A stretch of 64,000 nt of DNA, taken from positions 1-64,000 of the forward strand of contig NZ_NNRM01000015.1 in NCBI RefSeq assembly GCF_002252525.1, given 5' to 3'. Positions 33,407 to 43,395 of the stretch are shown here, piece after piece (position 1 is the stretch's first letter; the number at the start of each line of letters is the position of its first letter). The position numbers and the translations under genes were made by a program. Source of the DNA: Brucella pseudogrignonensis. Lineage in GTDB: Bacteria > Pseudomonadota > Alphaproteobacteria > Rhizobiales > Rhizobiaceae. The notes beneath the pieces are model-generated. The model saw only the letters and a list, made by a program, of their open reading frames with translations. It did no database searches and was not told where the DNA came from.

Positions 33407-34429
33407 TCAGCGCCGCAGGGTTGGTCGTTCCCACGCATTGGCCATGCTTTCGAGCGTCGCCGTCATCAGCGCTGCGACTGCGGTTCCGACGAAGGTCAGT
33501 GCCAGGCGGGTTAACGCTGCATAGGAAGGTTCCTGCGTGGTAAGGGCACCAACGATCAGTGACAGAGCGGCCGATGCGCTGAACTGGTAGACCATCGGAG
33601 GATGGCGGCCGATCATCATCATGGTGGCGAAATATAGCACCGTGAGAAAGACCAGACCGACCAGCATGAAGAAATGGGCGTTCAGGGTCATCAGGAACAG
33701 GGCGACACCCGCTGCGGATGCACCTAGCACCGTCGCAAAGATCCGTTCCCGGGCCTCTGCAAACAACTGCTCGCGTGTCGGGAAACACAGCACGAATATC
33801 GCGGCGATCGCCATCATCATGTTGGACATATCGATGAAGCTGTAGAGCCAGAAGCTGAGCCCGAGCAGGACGACCGCCCGGATGAGCGCCGATCGCACGT
33901 GATTGCCCGGTGCGGGCGTATATTCGTCGATCATTTTCTCCTGGGTAGCCGGCGGAATGAGGAGGTAAAGGACCGGAATCGCGATCAATGCGAGGATGCC
34001 CGCCTCGACCACCGAATCACTTAGGGCGTCGAGCGCAGTGATGGAGTTCATACCCAGGATAGAGGCGAGGCCAACGGACACCAGGATCAGCATCCCCATC
34101 GGGTTGCCGGTGCTCTGGATGAGATAGAACGCGACGAAATAGAGGCTGCCGACCGCGATCAGGAACGCCACCGGCCAAGACATGAGAAGGGTGAGCACGC
34201 CGCTTGCCAACCAAATCATCATGATGAGCGCCAGAGGACCTCCTATGGCTTTCTTCGGATCGAAGGCCTTGCGCATGCCGGCCATCAGGCCAAACGGCAG
34301 GGCCGCCATCAGCGCCGGCATAGAGGGCATGACAAAGGGTATCGCGCCCACCGAGATCACCGCAAGCAGCGCCATGCGCAAAGGAAAATTTGGGTCGTCG
34401 CGAAAGCTCGGCCGGGGCGAAACATACAT
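33407..34429 (-). CDS. DUF2955 (FUSC-like) membrane protein of an export pair
   Basis: A 340-residue protein with about nine to ten hydrophobic segments in two sets separated by a loop (about 170-185), the layout of DUF2955/FUSC-type proteins. These pair with HlyD-type adaptors such as the one encoded 9 bases upstream, and are thought to export small aromatic or toxic compounds. No substrate can be read from the sequence. An outer-membrane channel gene is not present nearby. Confidence 0.8.
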   Translation of the reverse strand: MYVSPRPSFRDDPNFPLRMALLAVISVGAIPFVMPSMPALMAALPFGLMAGMRKAFDPKKAIGGPLALIMMIWLASGVLTLLMSWPVAFLIAVGSLYFVAFYLIQSTGNPMGMLILVSVGLASILGMNSITALDALSDSVVEAGILALIAIPVLYLLIPPATQEKMIDEYTPAPGNHVRSALIRAVVLLGLSFWLYSFIDMSNMMMAIAAIFVLCFPTREQLFAEARERIFATVLGASAAGVALFLMTLNAHFFMLVGLVFLTVLYFATMMMIGRHPPMVYQFSASAALSLIVGALTTQEPSYAALTRLALTFVGTAVAALMTATLESMANAWERPTLRR

Positions 34430-34438
34430 GGCCCCACC

Positions 34439-35608
34439 TCAATACAGATAGGACAGAAGCGACTGGGCGCGGTGCAGGGCCATTGCGATCCACGCTGACG
34501 GATTGCTTTCGCCTGCGGCGTAGACCACGACGGTGGCCTTCGCGCCCACCCTGACGGTGCGAGGCCATTCCGAAAGCGCTCGATCGAGTTCAATGCGCAC
34601 GGGAAACCGGCGGGCCGGCTCGAACCAGCGCGTTTCCGGCTCGTTCTGCACCAGACCGCTGGATGCGGTCCGTCCGGTATCGATGCCCCAGCCGACGCTG
34701 TGTACGGTCCCGGTAAAAATCTGCCCCGGCAAGGCATCGAAAAGCAGGCCCACCTTGTTGCCCGGCTCGATATTGGCGAGCTGGTTCTCGCGCATATCGG
34801 CCGTGATCCAGGCTCCCCTTCCGTCGATGAAGGTGAGAGCGGCCGAACCCGCGCTCACGTACTGGCCGACTGCTAGATCGAGATTCGTGACCACGCCGAG
34901 CGTCGGTGCCACGACCCGTGTGTAGATCAGGTCGAGCTGCGCCCTTTCCAGCTTGAGTCGAGCGGCCTTGATGCGCGGATTGCTGGCGCCCGCCGCCCCC
35001 AACTCGGCTTCCGCGCTAGACAGATCAGCCTCCGCCGCATCGACCTCCGCCTGCGCGACCTCGAGTTCCGCGCGAGATGCTTCCTCCTGCTTCCGCGCGG
35101 CAACACCACGCTGGACAAGGCTTTGCGTCCTGGCGTTCGAGGTCTTGGCGTTTTCGAATTTGGCCCTGGCCTGCGACACCTTGGCCTGTGCAGCGATCAG
35201 CGCCGCCGACGAGGCGTTGATTGACTGGGTCGCCTGTTCGAGTTCGACTTCCGCCTGCTGGACCGCGATCTCGAACGGGCGCGGGTCGACCACGTAAAGA
35301 AGATCGCCCTCCTGGACAATCGTATTGTCCTCAACGTGGACGCTGATTACCGGGCCTGAAACACGGGGCGCTAGTCGGGCAATGTAGCCGCTGACCGTGC
35401 CGCGGTCGGTATAGGGGGCGAGCTTGTCGGAAACGGCGTACCAGGCTACGAAGGCGACCATGAGCCCGATAACGAGCACGCCGACCCGGACTCCCGTCCT
35501 GGTCGGCCCCGCCTCGACCGGAGCGTCAGCCAACGCTTCGGGGGCACGGTCGGCGGGCCTGTCCTCAGAAGAGCCTGTCGGCAGGTCATGTTGGTTCTTA
35601 TCATCCAT
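34439..35608 (-). CDS. HlyD/EmrA-type membrane-fusion protein
   Basis: A 389-residue periplasmic adaptor: a polar N-terminus, one transmembrane helix (about 40-60), a biotinyl-lipoyl half motif (VSGPVISVHVEDNTIVQEGDLLYVVDPRPF), a long alpha-helical coiled coil (about 110-215) and the second half-lipoyl and beta-barrel domain (VVAPTLGVVTNLDLAVGQYVSAG). It lies 9 bases before the DUF2955 gene and 37 bases after gltS. Exports with its partner across both membranes, together with an unlinked TolC-type protein. Confidence 0.88.
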   Translation of the reverse strand: MDDKNQHDLPTGSSEDRPADRAPEALADAPVEAGPTRTGVRVGVLVIGLMVAFVAWYAVSDKLAPYTDRGTVSGYIARLAPRVSGPVISVHVEDNTIVQEGDLLYVVDPRPFEIAVQQAEVELEQATQSINASSAALIAAQAKVSQARAKFENAKTSNARTQSLVQRGVAARKQEEASRAELEVAQAEVDAAEADLSSAEAELGAAGASNPRIKAARLKLERAQLDLIYTRVVAPTLGVVTNLDLAVGQYVSAGSAALTFIDGRGAWITADMRENQLANIEPGNKVGLLFDALPGQIFTGTVHSVGWGIDTGRTASSGLVQNEPETRWFEPARRFPVRIELDRALSEWPRTVRVGAKATVVVYAAGESNPSAWIAMALHRAQSLLSYLY

Positions 35609-35645
35609 TTTTTTCTCTTGGGGTTCGGACGAAACGTAGCCGGCG

Positions 35646-36845
35646 CTATCCTGCGAATATGGCGATCACGACCGCATTGACGAGGTCGATGAAGAAGCCG
35701 CAGACGAGCGGCACGACGATGAAGGCCCTGTGCGCCGCGCCATATTGCTGGGTGACGGCCGTCATGTTGGCGATGGCAGTGGCAGTGGATCCGAGCGTGA
35801 TGCCTCCGAAGCTGGCAGATATCACGGCCGCTTCGTAGTCACGCCCCATGGCGGGAAAGACGATGAAAACCGTGTAGACGATCGTGAGCGCGATCTGCAC
35901 CGCGAGCGCGGCGACGACAAAGGTGAAGACGCCGCTCAACTGCCACAGTTGCAGGCCCATCAGCGCCATCGTCAGGAACAGGCCGAGAGAGAGGTCGGAC
36001 AGAAGCGACAATCCTTGTCGCACGCCGGGCCAGATGCGGGTGATGGCCGCCCCGGCTGCCAGCGGCATCAGATTGCGGATTGCAATGCCGGCCAGCAGGC
36101 AACTGACGAAGGTCGGGAGTCTGAAGCCCGTCAGCGCGATCAGGGAGTCGAGCGCCATGCCGAGCATGACCGCGACATTGAGCGCCAGGATCGCCCAGAG
36201 CAGGCAGAAATAGTCCATCTTCGGCTCCGGCTCCTCATGGGCGGCGCCGACGTCGATATCTGCGTCGCCCGAGGTGACGATTCCATTGCGGCGGATCAGC
36301 AGGGCGGCCATGGGGCCGCCGATCACACATGCCGCGATCAGCCCGACCGTGTTGCTGGCGATGCCGAGCTCCATCGCGTTGGCGATCCCGAGGTCCCCGA
36401 CGAAGATCGGCGCCCAGGCGACCGTGGTGCCGACCCCGCCCGTCAGCGAGACGGACCCGACCATCAGGCCGGCCTTCGGATCGAGCCCGAACAATGCGGC
36501 GATCCCCATCCCCGTGACGTTCTGGATGAGCATGAACGCGGTTGCGAGCGCGAGCAGCACGATGAGCGGCCTGCCGCCCTGCAAAAGGGTGGCCGTATCC
36601 GACTTCAGACCGATGCTGGCGAAGAACAGCAGCAGCAGGTGGTCACGCACGCCGAGTTCGAACTGGATTCTCCAGCCCGCAATCCAGTAGGCCAAAGCCA
36701 CTAGCAAGGCGCACAAAATGCCGCCGACAACAGGCTCCGGTATCGAGTACTTTCGCAGCACCGCGATGTTCATCGTCAAGATCTTGCCCACGATGAGGAG
36801 CAGGACCGCAATCGTGAAAGATAGAAAGGGGCTAACTTGAATCAT
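35646..36845 (-). CDS. gltS: Sodium/glutamate symporter
   Basis: A 399-residue transporter with about eleven hydrophobic segments and two inverted repeats. Family sequences include KYSIPEPVVGGILCA, FFASIGLK, GGVGTTVAWAP and, in the second half, SLGLFLTMALMGLQLWQL and SASFGGITLGSTATAIANM. It imports glutamate with Na+, and the Na+ gradient could be supplied by the Nqr complex encoded on the same strand. It may be the first gene of a three-gene transcript with hlyD and DUF2955. Confidence 0.93.
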   Translation of the reverse strand: MIQVSPFLSFTIAVLLLIVGKILTMNIAVLRKYSIPEPVVGGILCALLVALAYWIAGWRIQFELGVRDHLLLLFFASIGLKSDTATLLQGGRPLIVLLALATAFMLIQNVTGMGIAALFGLDPKAGLMVGSVSLTGGVGTTVAWAPIFVGDLGIANAMELGIASNTVGLIAACVIGGPMAALLIRRNGIVTSGDADIDVGAAHEEPEPKMDYFCLLWAILALNVAVMLGMALDSLIALTGFRLPTFVSCLLAGIAIRNLMPLAAGAAITRIWPGVRQGLSLLSDLSLGLFLTMALMGLQLWQLSGVFTFVVAALAVQIALTIVYTVFIVFPAMGRDYEAAVISASFGGITLGSTATAIANMTAVTQQYGAAHRAFIVVPLVCGFFIDLVNAVVIAIFAG

Positions 36846-36960
36846 CTTTTTCGGCGGACTTCCATTGATTGATTTCTGGCGGGACCATCCCTAAGCGTGC
36901 GCAGACAACCCATTCCAGTGGTGGCCTTTCGATTCCATGCGTTTGCAGAAGAGGCTCGGG

Positions 36961-37323
36961 TCATCGGCTTACTGCCGATCCGAGCGCGTTACCTGCCGCG
37001 CGGCCAAGTCTTTCGACCTGCTCGCCGATGCTGCGCCGCATAGTCGATTCGAAAACAGTGATCGGCGCACTGACGGCCACGCTCGCCGCTACGCCGACGG
37101 TCTGCGCTGCTTGCATCGCCCCCGCCCCGAGGTGGTCCCCCAGACCAACGTCGGCATCGATGCTCGCGTGTCTCGTCGCCGCCCCCAGCGCACCCACCTG
37201 CGTGACGCCTTCAACCGTGGCTCTGCTCGGAACCATTGTGTCCTGAGATCGGGAGGCACAGTCCGAAACAGGCAGCCAGCGTGTTATTGCGCGGCGTTTT
37301 CCGATCGTGTGGATGCCACTCAT
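36961..37323 (-). CDS. Small unknown protein coupled to a TetR gene
   Basis: A 120-residue protein whose start overlaps the end of the TetR gene (ATGA), implying coupling. The second half (about 45-120) is rich in alanine, glycine and valine with a likely amphipathic helix (GAGAMQAAQTVGVAASVAVSAP). The first 45 residues are basic and less protein-like. No family is recognised. Between it and gltS (36846-36960) there is no further gene. The overlap is the main argument for it being real. Confidence 0.45.
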   Translation of the reverse strand: MSGIHTIGKRRAITRWLPVSDCASRSQDTMVPSRATVEGVTQVGALGAATRHASIDADVGLGDHLGAGAMQAAQTVGVAASVAVSAPITVFESTMRRSIGEQVERLGRAAGNALGSAVSR

Positions 37324-37976
37324 AGTTCCATCTCAATTCCTCGGACGAAGATATCGATGGTGCGTTCAAGGGCGGCCCGGTCTATCCCCGCGATCCCCGG
37401 CGGCGTCCGCTGAAGAACGGCCTGCCGCAGTTGCGGTATCATCGTGATGGACAGGAATATCTCCGCATCACGGGCCAGACCGGGTTCACTTGCACCGTGG
37501 TCGCGCAGCACGGCCATTACCTCCTCGCGGATCGGCGGCATTCCATACTGGCCGACGAGACTCGCCAACTTCGGAAACTGCCACGACTCGCCAACAACAA
37601 CTCTTTCCAGGGAAATGATGAGCGGATCAGTCGCTACTTCTAGAATGCGCAACGACAAAGCCAGCAGCTTGTCCCGCGGAGTCTTGCCCGACAACTGCTC
37701 CGTGACGATATTCGATAGGCCCGTGTTTACAACATCGAGGACAATCGCTTCGAAAAGTGCGGCCTTGCCTGGATGGCGCGAATAAAGAGTCCGCTTGGAA
37801 ATTCCAATTTCCGCGGCGATCGCGTCCATGCTCGTCTGCGCAAACCCGTCTCGCAGGAACAGCTTGCGCGCAGCCGCCATGATCCGGGCCGATATGCGTT
37901 CAGACTCCGCCGGTGTCGGCCGTCCGCCGTGGTGGCTCGCCACACGCGCGTGATTGATCTTGTCGGTCCGCGTCAT
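37320..37976 (-). CDS. TetR/AcrR-family regulator
   Basis: A 218-residue regulator with the N-terminal HTH at about 26-70 (RISARIMAAARKLFLRDGFAQTSMDAIAAEIGISKRTLYSRHPGKAALF) and a TetR_C-like ligand domain. A perfect inverted repeat of the type TetR proteins bind lies 144 bases upstream of its start, toward the divergent HdeD-like gene. It might therefore control itself and the HdeD gene, or the gltS-hlyD-DUF2955 exporter. Confidence 0.9.
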   Translation of the reverse strand: MTRTDKINHARVASHHGGRPTPAESERISARIMAAARKLFLRDGFAQTSMDAIAAEIGISKRTLYSRHPGKAALFEAIVLDVVNTGLSNIVTEQLSGKTPRDKLLALSLRILEVATDPLIISLERVVVGESWQFPKLASLVGQYGMPPIREEVMAVLRDHGASEPGLARDAEIFLSITMIPQLRQAVLQRTPPGIAGIDRAALERTIDIFVRGIEMEL

Positions 37977-38119
37977 TGAAGCGCTTTCTGCAACGTTGCC
38001 TTATGAACGGAGGGGCTTGCGGGCAAAGTCGGCCCTTTCTGACGTCACAGGGATTGGCAGGGAATGCCCCCGGAGACGGAACACTCCTTCAGTTGGCGTT
38101 CCTTGACGAGTTGGCTTGT

Positions 38120-38140
38120 TAAACGATACGGTGTCGTTTA
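38120..38140. promoter_or_regulatory. Perfect inverted repeat, probable TetR operator
   Basis: TAAACGA at 38120-38126 and TCGTTTA at 38134-38140 form 7-base perfect arms around a 7-base spacer. The site is between the divergent TetR gene (start 37976) and the HdeD-like gene (start 38243). A repeat of the half site (TGTTTA) follows at 38144-38149. Confidence 0.62.
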
Positions 38141-38242
38141 CTCTGTTTAGCGGGGAATCTCAACCGGTTTGCATCTAGGGTTTTAGGGTGGGGTGCGGCG
38201 ACCGCGAATCGCTCTGCGCTGCACAGACATAAGGAGAGCTGC

Positions 38243-38820
38243 ATGGCAGCATTGAACTCATTAAAGCTCACTCGGGACGATCTCGAACGTCTGCGATCGA
38301 GATGGGGGTGCTGGTCGGCGCAGGCATCGCCCTTGCGGCAGTTGGAGTACTGGCTCTCGCCAATGTCCTTATGGCCACTGTGGCGTCAGTTTTCTTCGTC
38401 GGTGCGATGATGCTCGTCGGAGGCTCCGTGCAGGTCATCTGCGCCTTCAACGTCAAAGGTTGGAGACAGTTCGCCGGCTGGCTGCTGATCGGTGCCTTTT
38501 ACATCGTCGCCGGTCTGTTCGCATTTGCCAACCCGCTTTTCGCCTCGACGATCCTGACGCTGCTTTTTTCTCTGAGCATCATCACGGCGGGCGCTATGCG
38601 TATCGTTACCGGCTTTGCGTTGCGACCCGCGCAAGGATGGGGCTGGCTCGTGCTGGCGGGTATTATTGCATTCGTCGCCGGGGCGATCGTTATTGCCGGA
38701 TGGCCTGTCAACAGCCTGTGGCTGATCGGGGCGCTGCTGGCGTTCGATCTCCTTTTCAACGGCTTGGCCATGATCATTTTTGCCTTTGCGCTGAGACGGC
38801 GACCACAGTCACCCGCTTGA
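38243..38820 (+). pseudogene. HdeD-family membrane protein with a frameshift near its N-terminus
   Basis: The N-terminal helix (MAALNSLKLTRDDLERLRSRW, from the ATG at 38243 with an AAGGAGA site) is in one frame, while the rest of the HdeD protein (VLVGAGIALAAVGVLALANVL ... to 38820) is in another. The break is at a run of five G (38305-38309); one more G would restore a single frame that aligns end to end with the HdeD paralogue at 25581. Either a slipped base or assembly error, or a genuine mutation. A remaining ORF from the ATG at 38302 lacks the N-terminal helix and would still hold all membrane segments. Confidence 0.85.
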
Positions 38821-38854
38821 GTTTCTTTTGCCACCTTTTGGGAGGGCGCGTGCC

Positions 38855-39109
38855 ATGGAGACGGGAATGCACGACCGCATTAGGCCGGGCCTCGCCCTCC
38901 CGACCGACAGCCGCTCACGCTCGCGTGTCGGCGGCGCCTTGCTGGTCCTCGTCGTCGTGTCGGTATCGATCTGGACGATGCTGGCGATCTGGCATCAGGT
39001 TGAGCCACCAGTCACCTGGCCATCCCTCGCCGCCGCGGCGGCGGCGCTCGCAATCCTACGCCCGAACCATCCGCTCAAGACAAATCGGCGTCCACCGTTG
39101 ACATTTTAG
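38855..39109 (+). CDS. Small membrane protein after HdeD
   Basis: An 84-residue protein with a basic N-terminus and one or two hydrophobic segments (about 34-52 and 62-72). A GGGAGGG site precedes the ATG at 38855. It is 34 bases after the HdeD gene and probably cotranscribed. The family is not recognised. Its stop codon lies inside a regulon palindrome (39109-39124). Confidence 0.5.
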   Translation: METGMHDRIRPGLALPTDSRSRSRVGGALLVLVVVSVSIWTMLAIWHQVEPPVTWPSLAAAAAALAILRPNHPLKTNRRPPLTF

Positions 39110-39124
39110 TCATCGAGTGATGAT
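39109..39124. promoter_or_regulatory. Regulon palindrome site 3 (before the HlyD-RbbA exporter)
   Basis: GTCATCGAGTGATGAT: matches GTCAWC-N4-GWTGAY. It lies 418 bases before the hlyD start at 39542, and 77 bases before a small reading frame beginning at 39201, so the transcript may have a long leader. Confidence 0.5.
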
Positions 39125-39541
39125 ATGCTCGCGATTTCAAGACAAGCGTTGATGAGGCTGGGGCAAATAGCAGTTCTTCACGCAAACACTCTGGTGAACC
39201 ATGAAGAACGTGCAAAAAAACCCGTCTACGGCGAGCTTTCTATTAGGTTTGAATCTCGAGACCACAAGGCAGATTAGTTGCAAGCCGTGCGAAGGCAGCA
39301 GATCGCTGCGACGACTCATTCTCGCCCGACTTCCTCGCTCTCTCGATTATCGCGCGCAATCAACCACTCGTTCGCAACCGGGGAGGGAAGCGGGACCGTC
39401 TCGTATTTGCCCGAGCGCGGCTTTCCGTGACCAACACAGGCTCTTTTCCATGGCAATGACATTTCGCATGATGACCTCAGATAATCTCCATAGCCATCCG
39501 CGGTACGCTCGTGCGGCCGCTCCGCGAGGGGAGGTCCGCGC
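39125..39541 (+). other. 417-base upstream region of the HlyD-RbbA operon
   Basis: Noncoding or weakly coding. An open frame of 114 codons runs from 39201 to 39545 and overlaps the hlyD start (ATGA). Its first 40 residues look possible, but the remainder is arginine/serine/proline-rich and it has no clear ribosome-binding site. It might be a leader peptide or a long untranslated leader containing regulatory RNA. No stable terminator was seen by eye. Confidence 0.4.
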
Positions 39542-40609
39542 ATGAAATCTCTCAAGAACTGGATTGTCGCGATCGTCGTCCTTGCCGGCGTCGCCGGCGC
39601 TTATTACGGCTTGCGCATTTATGACGGATCCGGGCTTCCGGCCGGGATCGCCGGCGGAAACGGTAGGATCGAGGCCACCGAAATCGACATTTCCACGAAG
39701 ACCCCCGGACGCATCAAGGAGATTTTGGTCGACGAAGGCGCGTTCGTCAGCGCCGGCCAGGTGCTGGCCATCATGGATACCCAGCAACTGGAAGCGCAGC
39801 GGAAGCAGGCCGAAGCCTCGTTGCAGCGCGCTATCATCAGCGTCGACACCGCGAGAAGCCTTCAGTCCCAGCGCGAGGCGGAGCGGGAAGCTGCCGCAGC
39901 GGTGATCGGCCAGCGCGAAGCTGAACAGGATGCCGCAGAGCGCAAACTCGCACGCACCGAGCAACTGATCAGAACCAATACGACATCCCTGCAAACACTT
40001 GACGATGACCGGGCATCGGCACAGAGAGCACGGGCAGCTGTCGCGGCTGCGAAGGCGTCGCTTTCCGCGTCCGAGGCCGCCATCGGCGCCGCCAAGGCCC
40101 AGATCATCGATGCGGAGGCCTCCGTCGTGGCTGCGCAGGCGGCCATCGAAAGCATCGTTGCGGATATCAATGACAGCACGCTGAGATCACCCCGCGAAGG
40201 GCGCGTACAGTACCGCGTTGCCCAGCCTGGCGAAGTGCTGTCGTCTGGTGGCCGCGTCCTCAATATCGTCGATCTCAGCGACGTTTACATGACCTTCTTC
40301 CTGCCGACCGAACAGGCGGGCCGCATTCAGATGGGATCCGAGGTTCGTCTGGTTCTCGACGCCGCCCCTCAATACGTCATCCCCGCTACGGCAAGCTTCG
40401 TGGCGGACGTCGCACAATTCACACCCAAGACCGTCGAGACCGAGGAGGAGCGGCAAAAACTGATGTTCCGCATCAGGGCGAAAATATCGCCTGAACTGCT
40501 GCGCGAGCATATTCAGTACGTCAAGACTGGGCTCCCCGGTATGGCCTATGTCCGCATTGCGCAGGATGCCGAATGGCCTGCACATTTCACCGAGGCCCTG
40601 GTGAAATGA
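39542..40609 (+). CDS. HlyD-type adaptor of the RbbA exporter (YhiI-like)
   Basis: A 355-residue periplasmic adaptor with an N-terminal signal anchor (about 6-26), a lipoyl-like half motif ([30 protein letters not shown]), a long alanine-rich coiled coil (about 80-215), and the second half with [21 protein letters not shown]. It overlaps the ATPase gene by 4 bases. The gene trio hlyD-rbbA-permease matches yhiI-rbbA-yhhJ of Escherichia coli. Confidence 0.9.
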   Translation: MKSLKNWIVAIVVLAGVAGAYYGLRIYDGSGLPAGIAGGNGRIEATEIDISTKTPGRIKEILVDEGAFVSAGQVLAIMDTQQLEAQRKQAEASLQRAIISVDTARSLQSQREAEREAAAAVIGQREAEQDAAERKLARTEQLIRTNTTSLQTLDDDRASAQRARAAVAAAKASLSASEAAIGAAKAQIIDAEASVVAAQAAIESIVADINDSTLRSPREGRVQYRVAQPGEVLSSGGRVLNIVDLSDVYMTFFLPTEQAGRIQMGSEVRLVLDAAPQYVIPATASFVADVAQFTPKTVETEEERQKLMFRIRAKISPELLREHIQYVKTGLPGMAYVRIAQDAEWPAHFTEALVK

Positions 40610-43392
40610 GCAGTTTATCGCCGGGAGAGAACGACGCGCAGGGATCTCCTTCCGCCGTCGTCAAAATCAGGGATGTCAGCCTGTCTTACGGCAAGACTCG
40701 CGCGCTTGATGCTGTCAGCCTCAACATTCCCGCCGGCATCATGGTCGGGCTGATAGGTCCCGACGGCGTCGGAAAATCCAGTCTGCTCAGCCTGATTGCG
40801 GGCGCGCACAAGGTTCAGGACGGCCATATCGAGGTGCTGGGCGGCGACATCGCCGACAAGAAGCACCGCGACCGGACCTGCCCGCAGATCGCTTACATGC
40901 CCCAGGGCCTCGGAAAAAACCTCTACCCGACGCTGTCGGTGTTCGAGAATATCGAGTTCTTTGCGCGCCTGTTCGGCCAGGACAAGCGTGAGCGTGAGAT
41001 CCGCATCGGCGACCTGCTCCGGCGCACCGGGTTAGCCCCCTTCCCCGATCGCCCTGCCGGTAAATTGTCGGGCGGAATGAAGCAGAAGGTTGGACTTTGC
41101 TGCGCCCTGATCCATGACCCGGATCTGCTGATCCTCGACGAACCGACCACAGGCGTTGATCCCCTGTCACGCAGGCAATTCTGGGAGCTGATCGACGATA
41201 TCCGCCGCGACCGCCCGTCGATGAGTGTGGTTGTCGCGACCGCCTATATGGAGGAGGCGCAGCGCTTCGACTGGCTGGTGGCGATGGATGACGGCAAGAT
41301 CCTTGCGACCGGAACGCCGCAGGAGTTGCTCGCGCGCACCGGAGCGGCCAACCTCGATGCCGCGTTCGTCGCCCTTCTTCCGGAAGAGAGACGTTCCGGT
41401 CACCACGAGGTGGTCATACCGCCCCGATCCGACGAGGGGCGGGCGGACTTCGCCATCGAAGCCGAACACCTGACCATGCGGTTCGGCGACTTCACCGCCG
41501 TCGACAATGTCAGCTTCCAGATTCCGCGCGGCGAAATCTTCGGCTTCCTCGGCTCGAACGGCTGCGGCAAGACCACGACCATGAAGATGCTTACCGGCCT
41601 CCTGCCGGCGACCGAGGGAACCGCAAAGCTGTTCGGCCACGAGGTCGATCCGAAAGATATCGAGGTCAGACGGAAGGTCGGCTATATGAGCCAGGCTTTC
41701 TCGCTCTACACCGAGCTTACGGTCCGCCAGAACCTCGACCTGCACGCCAGGCTGTTCAGCCTGCCGCCCGATAAAATCCCGGCGCGCATTGCGGACATGG
41801 CCGAGCGCTTCGACCTCAATGAAATCATGGATACGTTGCCGGATGCGTTGCCGCTCGGCATCCGGCAGAGATTGTCGCTCGCCGTAGCGATGATCCACGC
41901 GCCCGACATTCTGATCCTGGACGAACCAACATCGGGCGTCGATCCGGTGGCGCGCGACGGGTTCTGGCAGATCCTCTCCGACCTGTCGCGCAAGGATGGC
42001 GTGACGATCTTCGTTTCGACCCATTTCATGAACGAAGCCGAGCTTTGCGACCGTATTTCACTCATGCATGCCGGCAAAGTGCTTGTCAGCGACACGCCAC
42101 GCGGCATCATCGAAAAGCGTTCAGCTGGGACGCTGGAGGAAGCCTTCATTTCCTATCTGGAGGAGGCTATCGGCGACAAGACTTCACCTGCGTCCGCCCC
42201 AATCGCGCAGCGTGAAGAGGCGGATGAAGCCGCCGCGCCCCCGCCGGCTTCATCCGCCAGCTCGACTTTCAACCTACGCCGTATGCTCGCCTATACGCGG
42301 CGGGAATCGCTCGAATTGCGCCGGGATCCGATCCGCGCGACGCTCGCCATTCTCGGCAGCGTCATTTTGATGTTCGTCGTGGGCTTCGGCATCAACATGG
42401 ATATCGAGAACCTGTCCTTTGCCGTGCTCGACCGGGACGACACCACGATCAGCCGCGACTACACACTCCAGATCGCCGGATCCCGCTATTTCACGGAGAA
42501 GGCGCCGATCGTCGATTACAACGACCTCGATCGACGCATGCGCAATGGCGAACTCAGCCTCGCACTGGAGATCCCGCCAGGCTTCGGGCGCGATGTCGCG
42601 CGGGGCACCAAGGTCGAAATCGGCGCCTGGATCGACGGTGCAATGCCTTCGCGGGCCGAGACTGTGCGGGGTTATGTGCAAGGCATGCATCAGACATGGC
42701 TCACCCAGAAGGCACGTGAACTCTATGGCGACGCGGCAACCACCGGCACCTTCCAGATCGCCCTTCGATACCGCTACAATCCGAGCGTCGAGAGCCTCAA
42801 GGCCATGGTGCCGGCCGTCATCCCGATGCTGTTGATGATGATCCCCGCCATGCTCGCCGTTCTGAGCGTCGTGCGCGAAAAGGAACTCGGCTCTATCATC
42901 AATTTCTACGTGACGCCCGTCACTCGGGTGGAGTTCCTCCTCGGCAAGCAGTTACCCTATACCGCGCTTGCCATGCTCAACTTCTTCATGTTGACGGCCT
43001 TCGCGATCTTCGTGTTCCGGGTGCCGGTGACAGGCAGCTTCCTGACGCTGACCGGTGCTGCACTTCTCTACGTCACGGCGGCGACCGGGCTGGGACTTCT
43101 CATTTCCACCTTCATGAGCAGCCAGATCGCTGCGATCTTCGGGACCGCGCTGATCACACTCATTCCGGCCGTCCAGTATTCCGGAATGATCGATCCGGTC
43201 TCCTCCCTAGAGGGGGCCGGCGCATTTATCGGACAGATCTATCCGGCGACCTACTTCGTCACAATCGCCCGCGGTACGTTCTCCAAAGCGCTGGAGTTCC
43301 GCGATCTCGCAGCGTCCTTCATCCCGCTCCTGATCGCTGTCCCGGTTCTTCTCGCCAGCAGCGCGGCGCTCCTCAAGAAACAGGCGGGGTGA
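40606..43392 (+). CDS. rbbA: RbbA-type ABC transporter: two ATPase domains fused to a permease
   Basis: A 928-residue protein. The first ATPase domain has Walker [10 protein letters not shown], signature LSGGMKQK and Walker [13 protein letters not shown]; the second has [21 protein letters not shown] and a divergent signature LPLGIRQR. The C-terminal third (about 560-928) is an ABC-2 permease with several membrane helices. RbbA was described as a ribosome-associated ATPase, but the fused permease and neighbours suggest export. It overlaps hlyD and is followed after 3 bases by a second permease. Confidence 0.93.
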   Translation: MSSLSPGENDAQGSPSAVVKIRDVSLSYGKTRALDAVSLNIPAGIMVGLIGPDGVGKSSLLSLIAGAHKVQDGHIEVLGGDIADKKHRDRTCPQIAYMPQGLGKNLYPTLSVFENIEFFARLFGQDKREREIRIGDLLRRTGLAPFPDRPAGKLSGGMKQKVGLCCALIHDPDLLILDEPTTGVDPLSRRQFWELIDDIRRDRPSMSVVVATAYMEEAQRFDWLVAMDDGKILATGTPQELLARTGAANLDAAFVALLPEERRSGHHEVVIPPRSDEGRADFAIEAEHLTMRFGDFTAVDNVSFQIPRGEIFGFLGSNGCGKTTTMKMLTGLLPATEGTAKLFGHEVDPKDIEVRRKVGYMSQAFSLYTELTVRQNLDLHARLFSLPPDKIPARIADMAERFDLNEIMDTLPDALPLGIRQRLSLAVAMIHAPDILILDEPTSGVDPVARDGFWQILSDLSRKDGVTIFVSTHFMNEAELCDRISLMHAGKVLVSDTPRGIIEKRSAGTLEEAFISYLEEAIGDKTSPASAPIAQREEADEAAAPPPASSASSTFNLRRMLAYTRRESLELRRDPIRATLAILGSVILMFVVGFGINMDIENLSFAVLDRDDTTISRDYTLQIAGSRYFTEKAPIVDYNDLDRRMRNGELSLALEIPPGFGRDVARGTKVEIGAWIDGAMPSRAETVRGYVQGMHQTWLTQKARELYGDAATTGTFQIALRYRYNPSVESLKAMVPAVIPMLLMMIPAMLAVLSVVREKELGSIINFYVTPVTRVEFLLGKQLPYTALAMLNFFMLTAFAIFVFRVPVTGSFLTLTGAALLYVTAATGLGLLISTFMSSQIAAIFGTALITLIPAVQYSGMIDPVSSLEGAGAFIGQIYPATYFVTIARGTFSKALEFRDLAASFIPLLIAVPVLLASSAALLKKQAG

Positions 43393-43395
43393 TCC

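Noticed and set aside
35730-36704. 324-codon open frame on +
   Set aside because: Antisense of gltS with very high Arg/Gln/His content.
39201-39545. 114-codon + frame overlapping the hlyD start
   Set aside because: Weak ribosome-binding site and biased composition in the second half; described as an upstream region instead.
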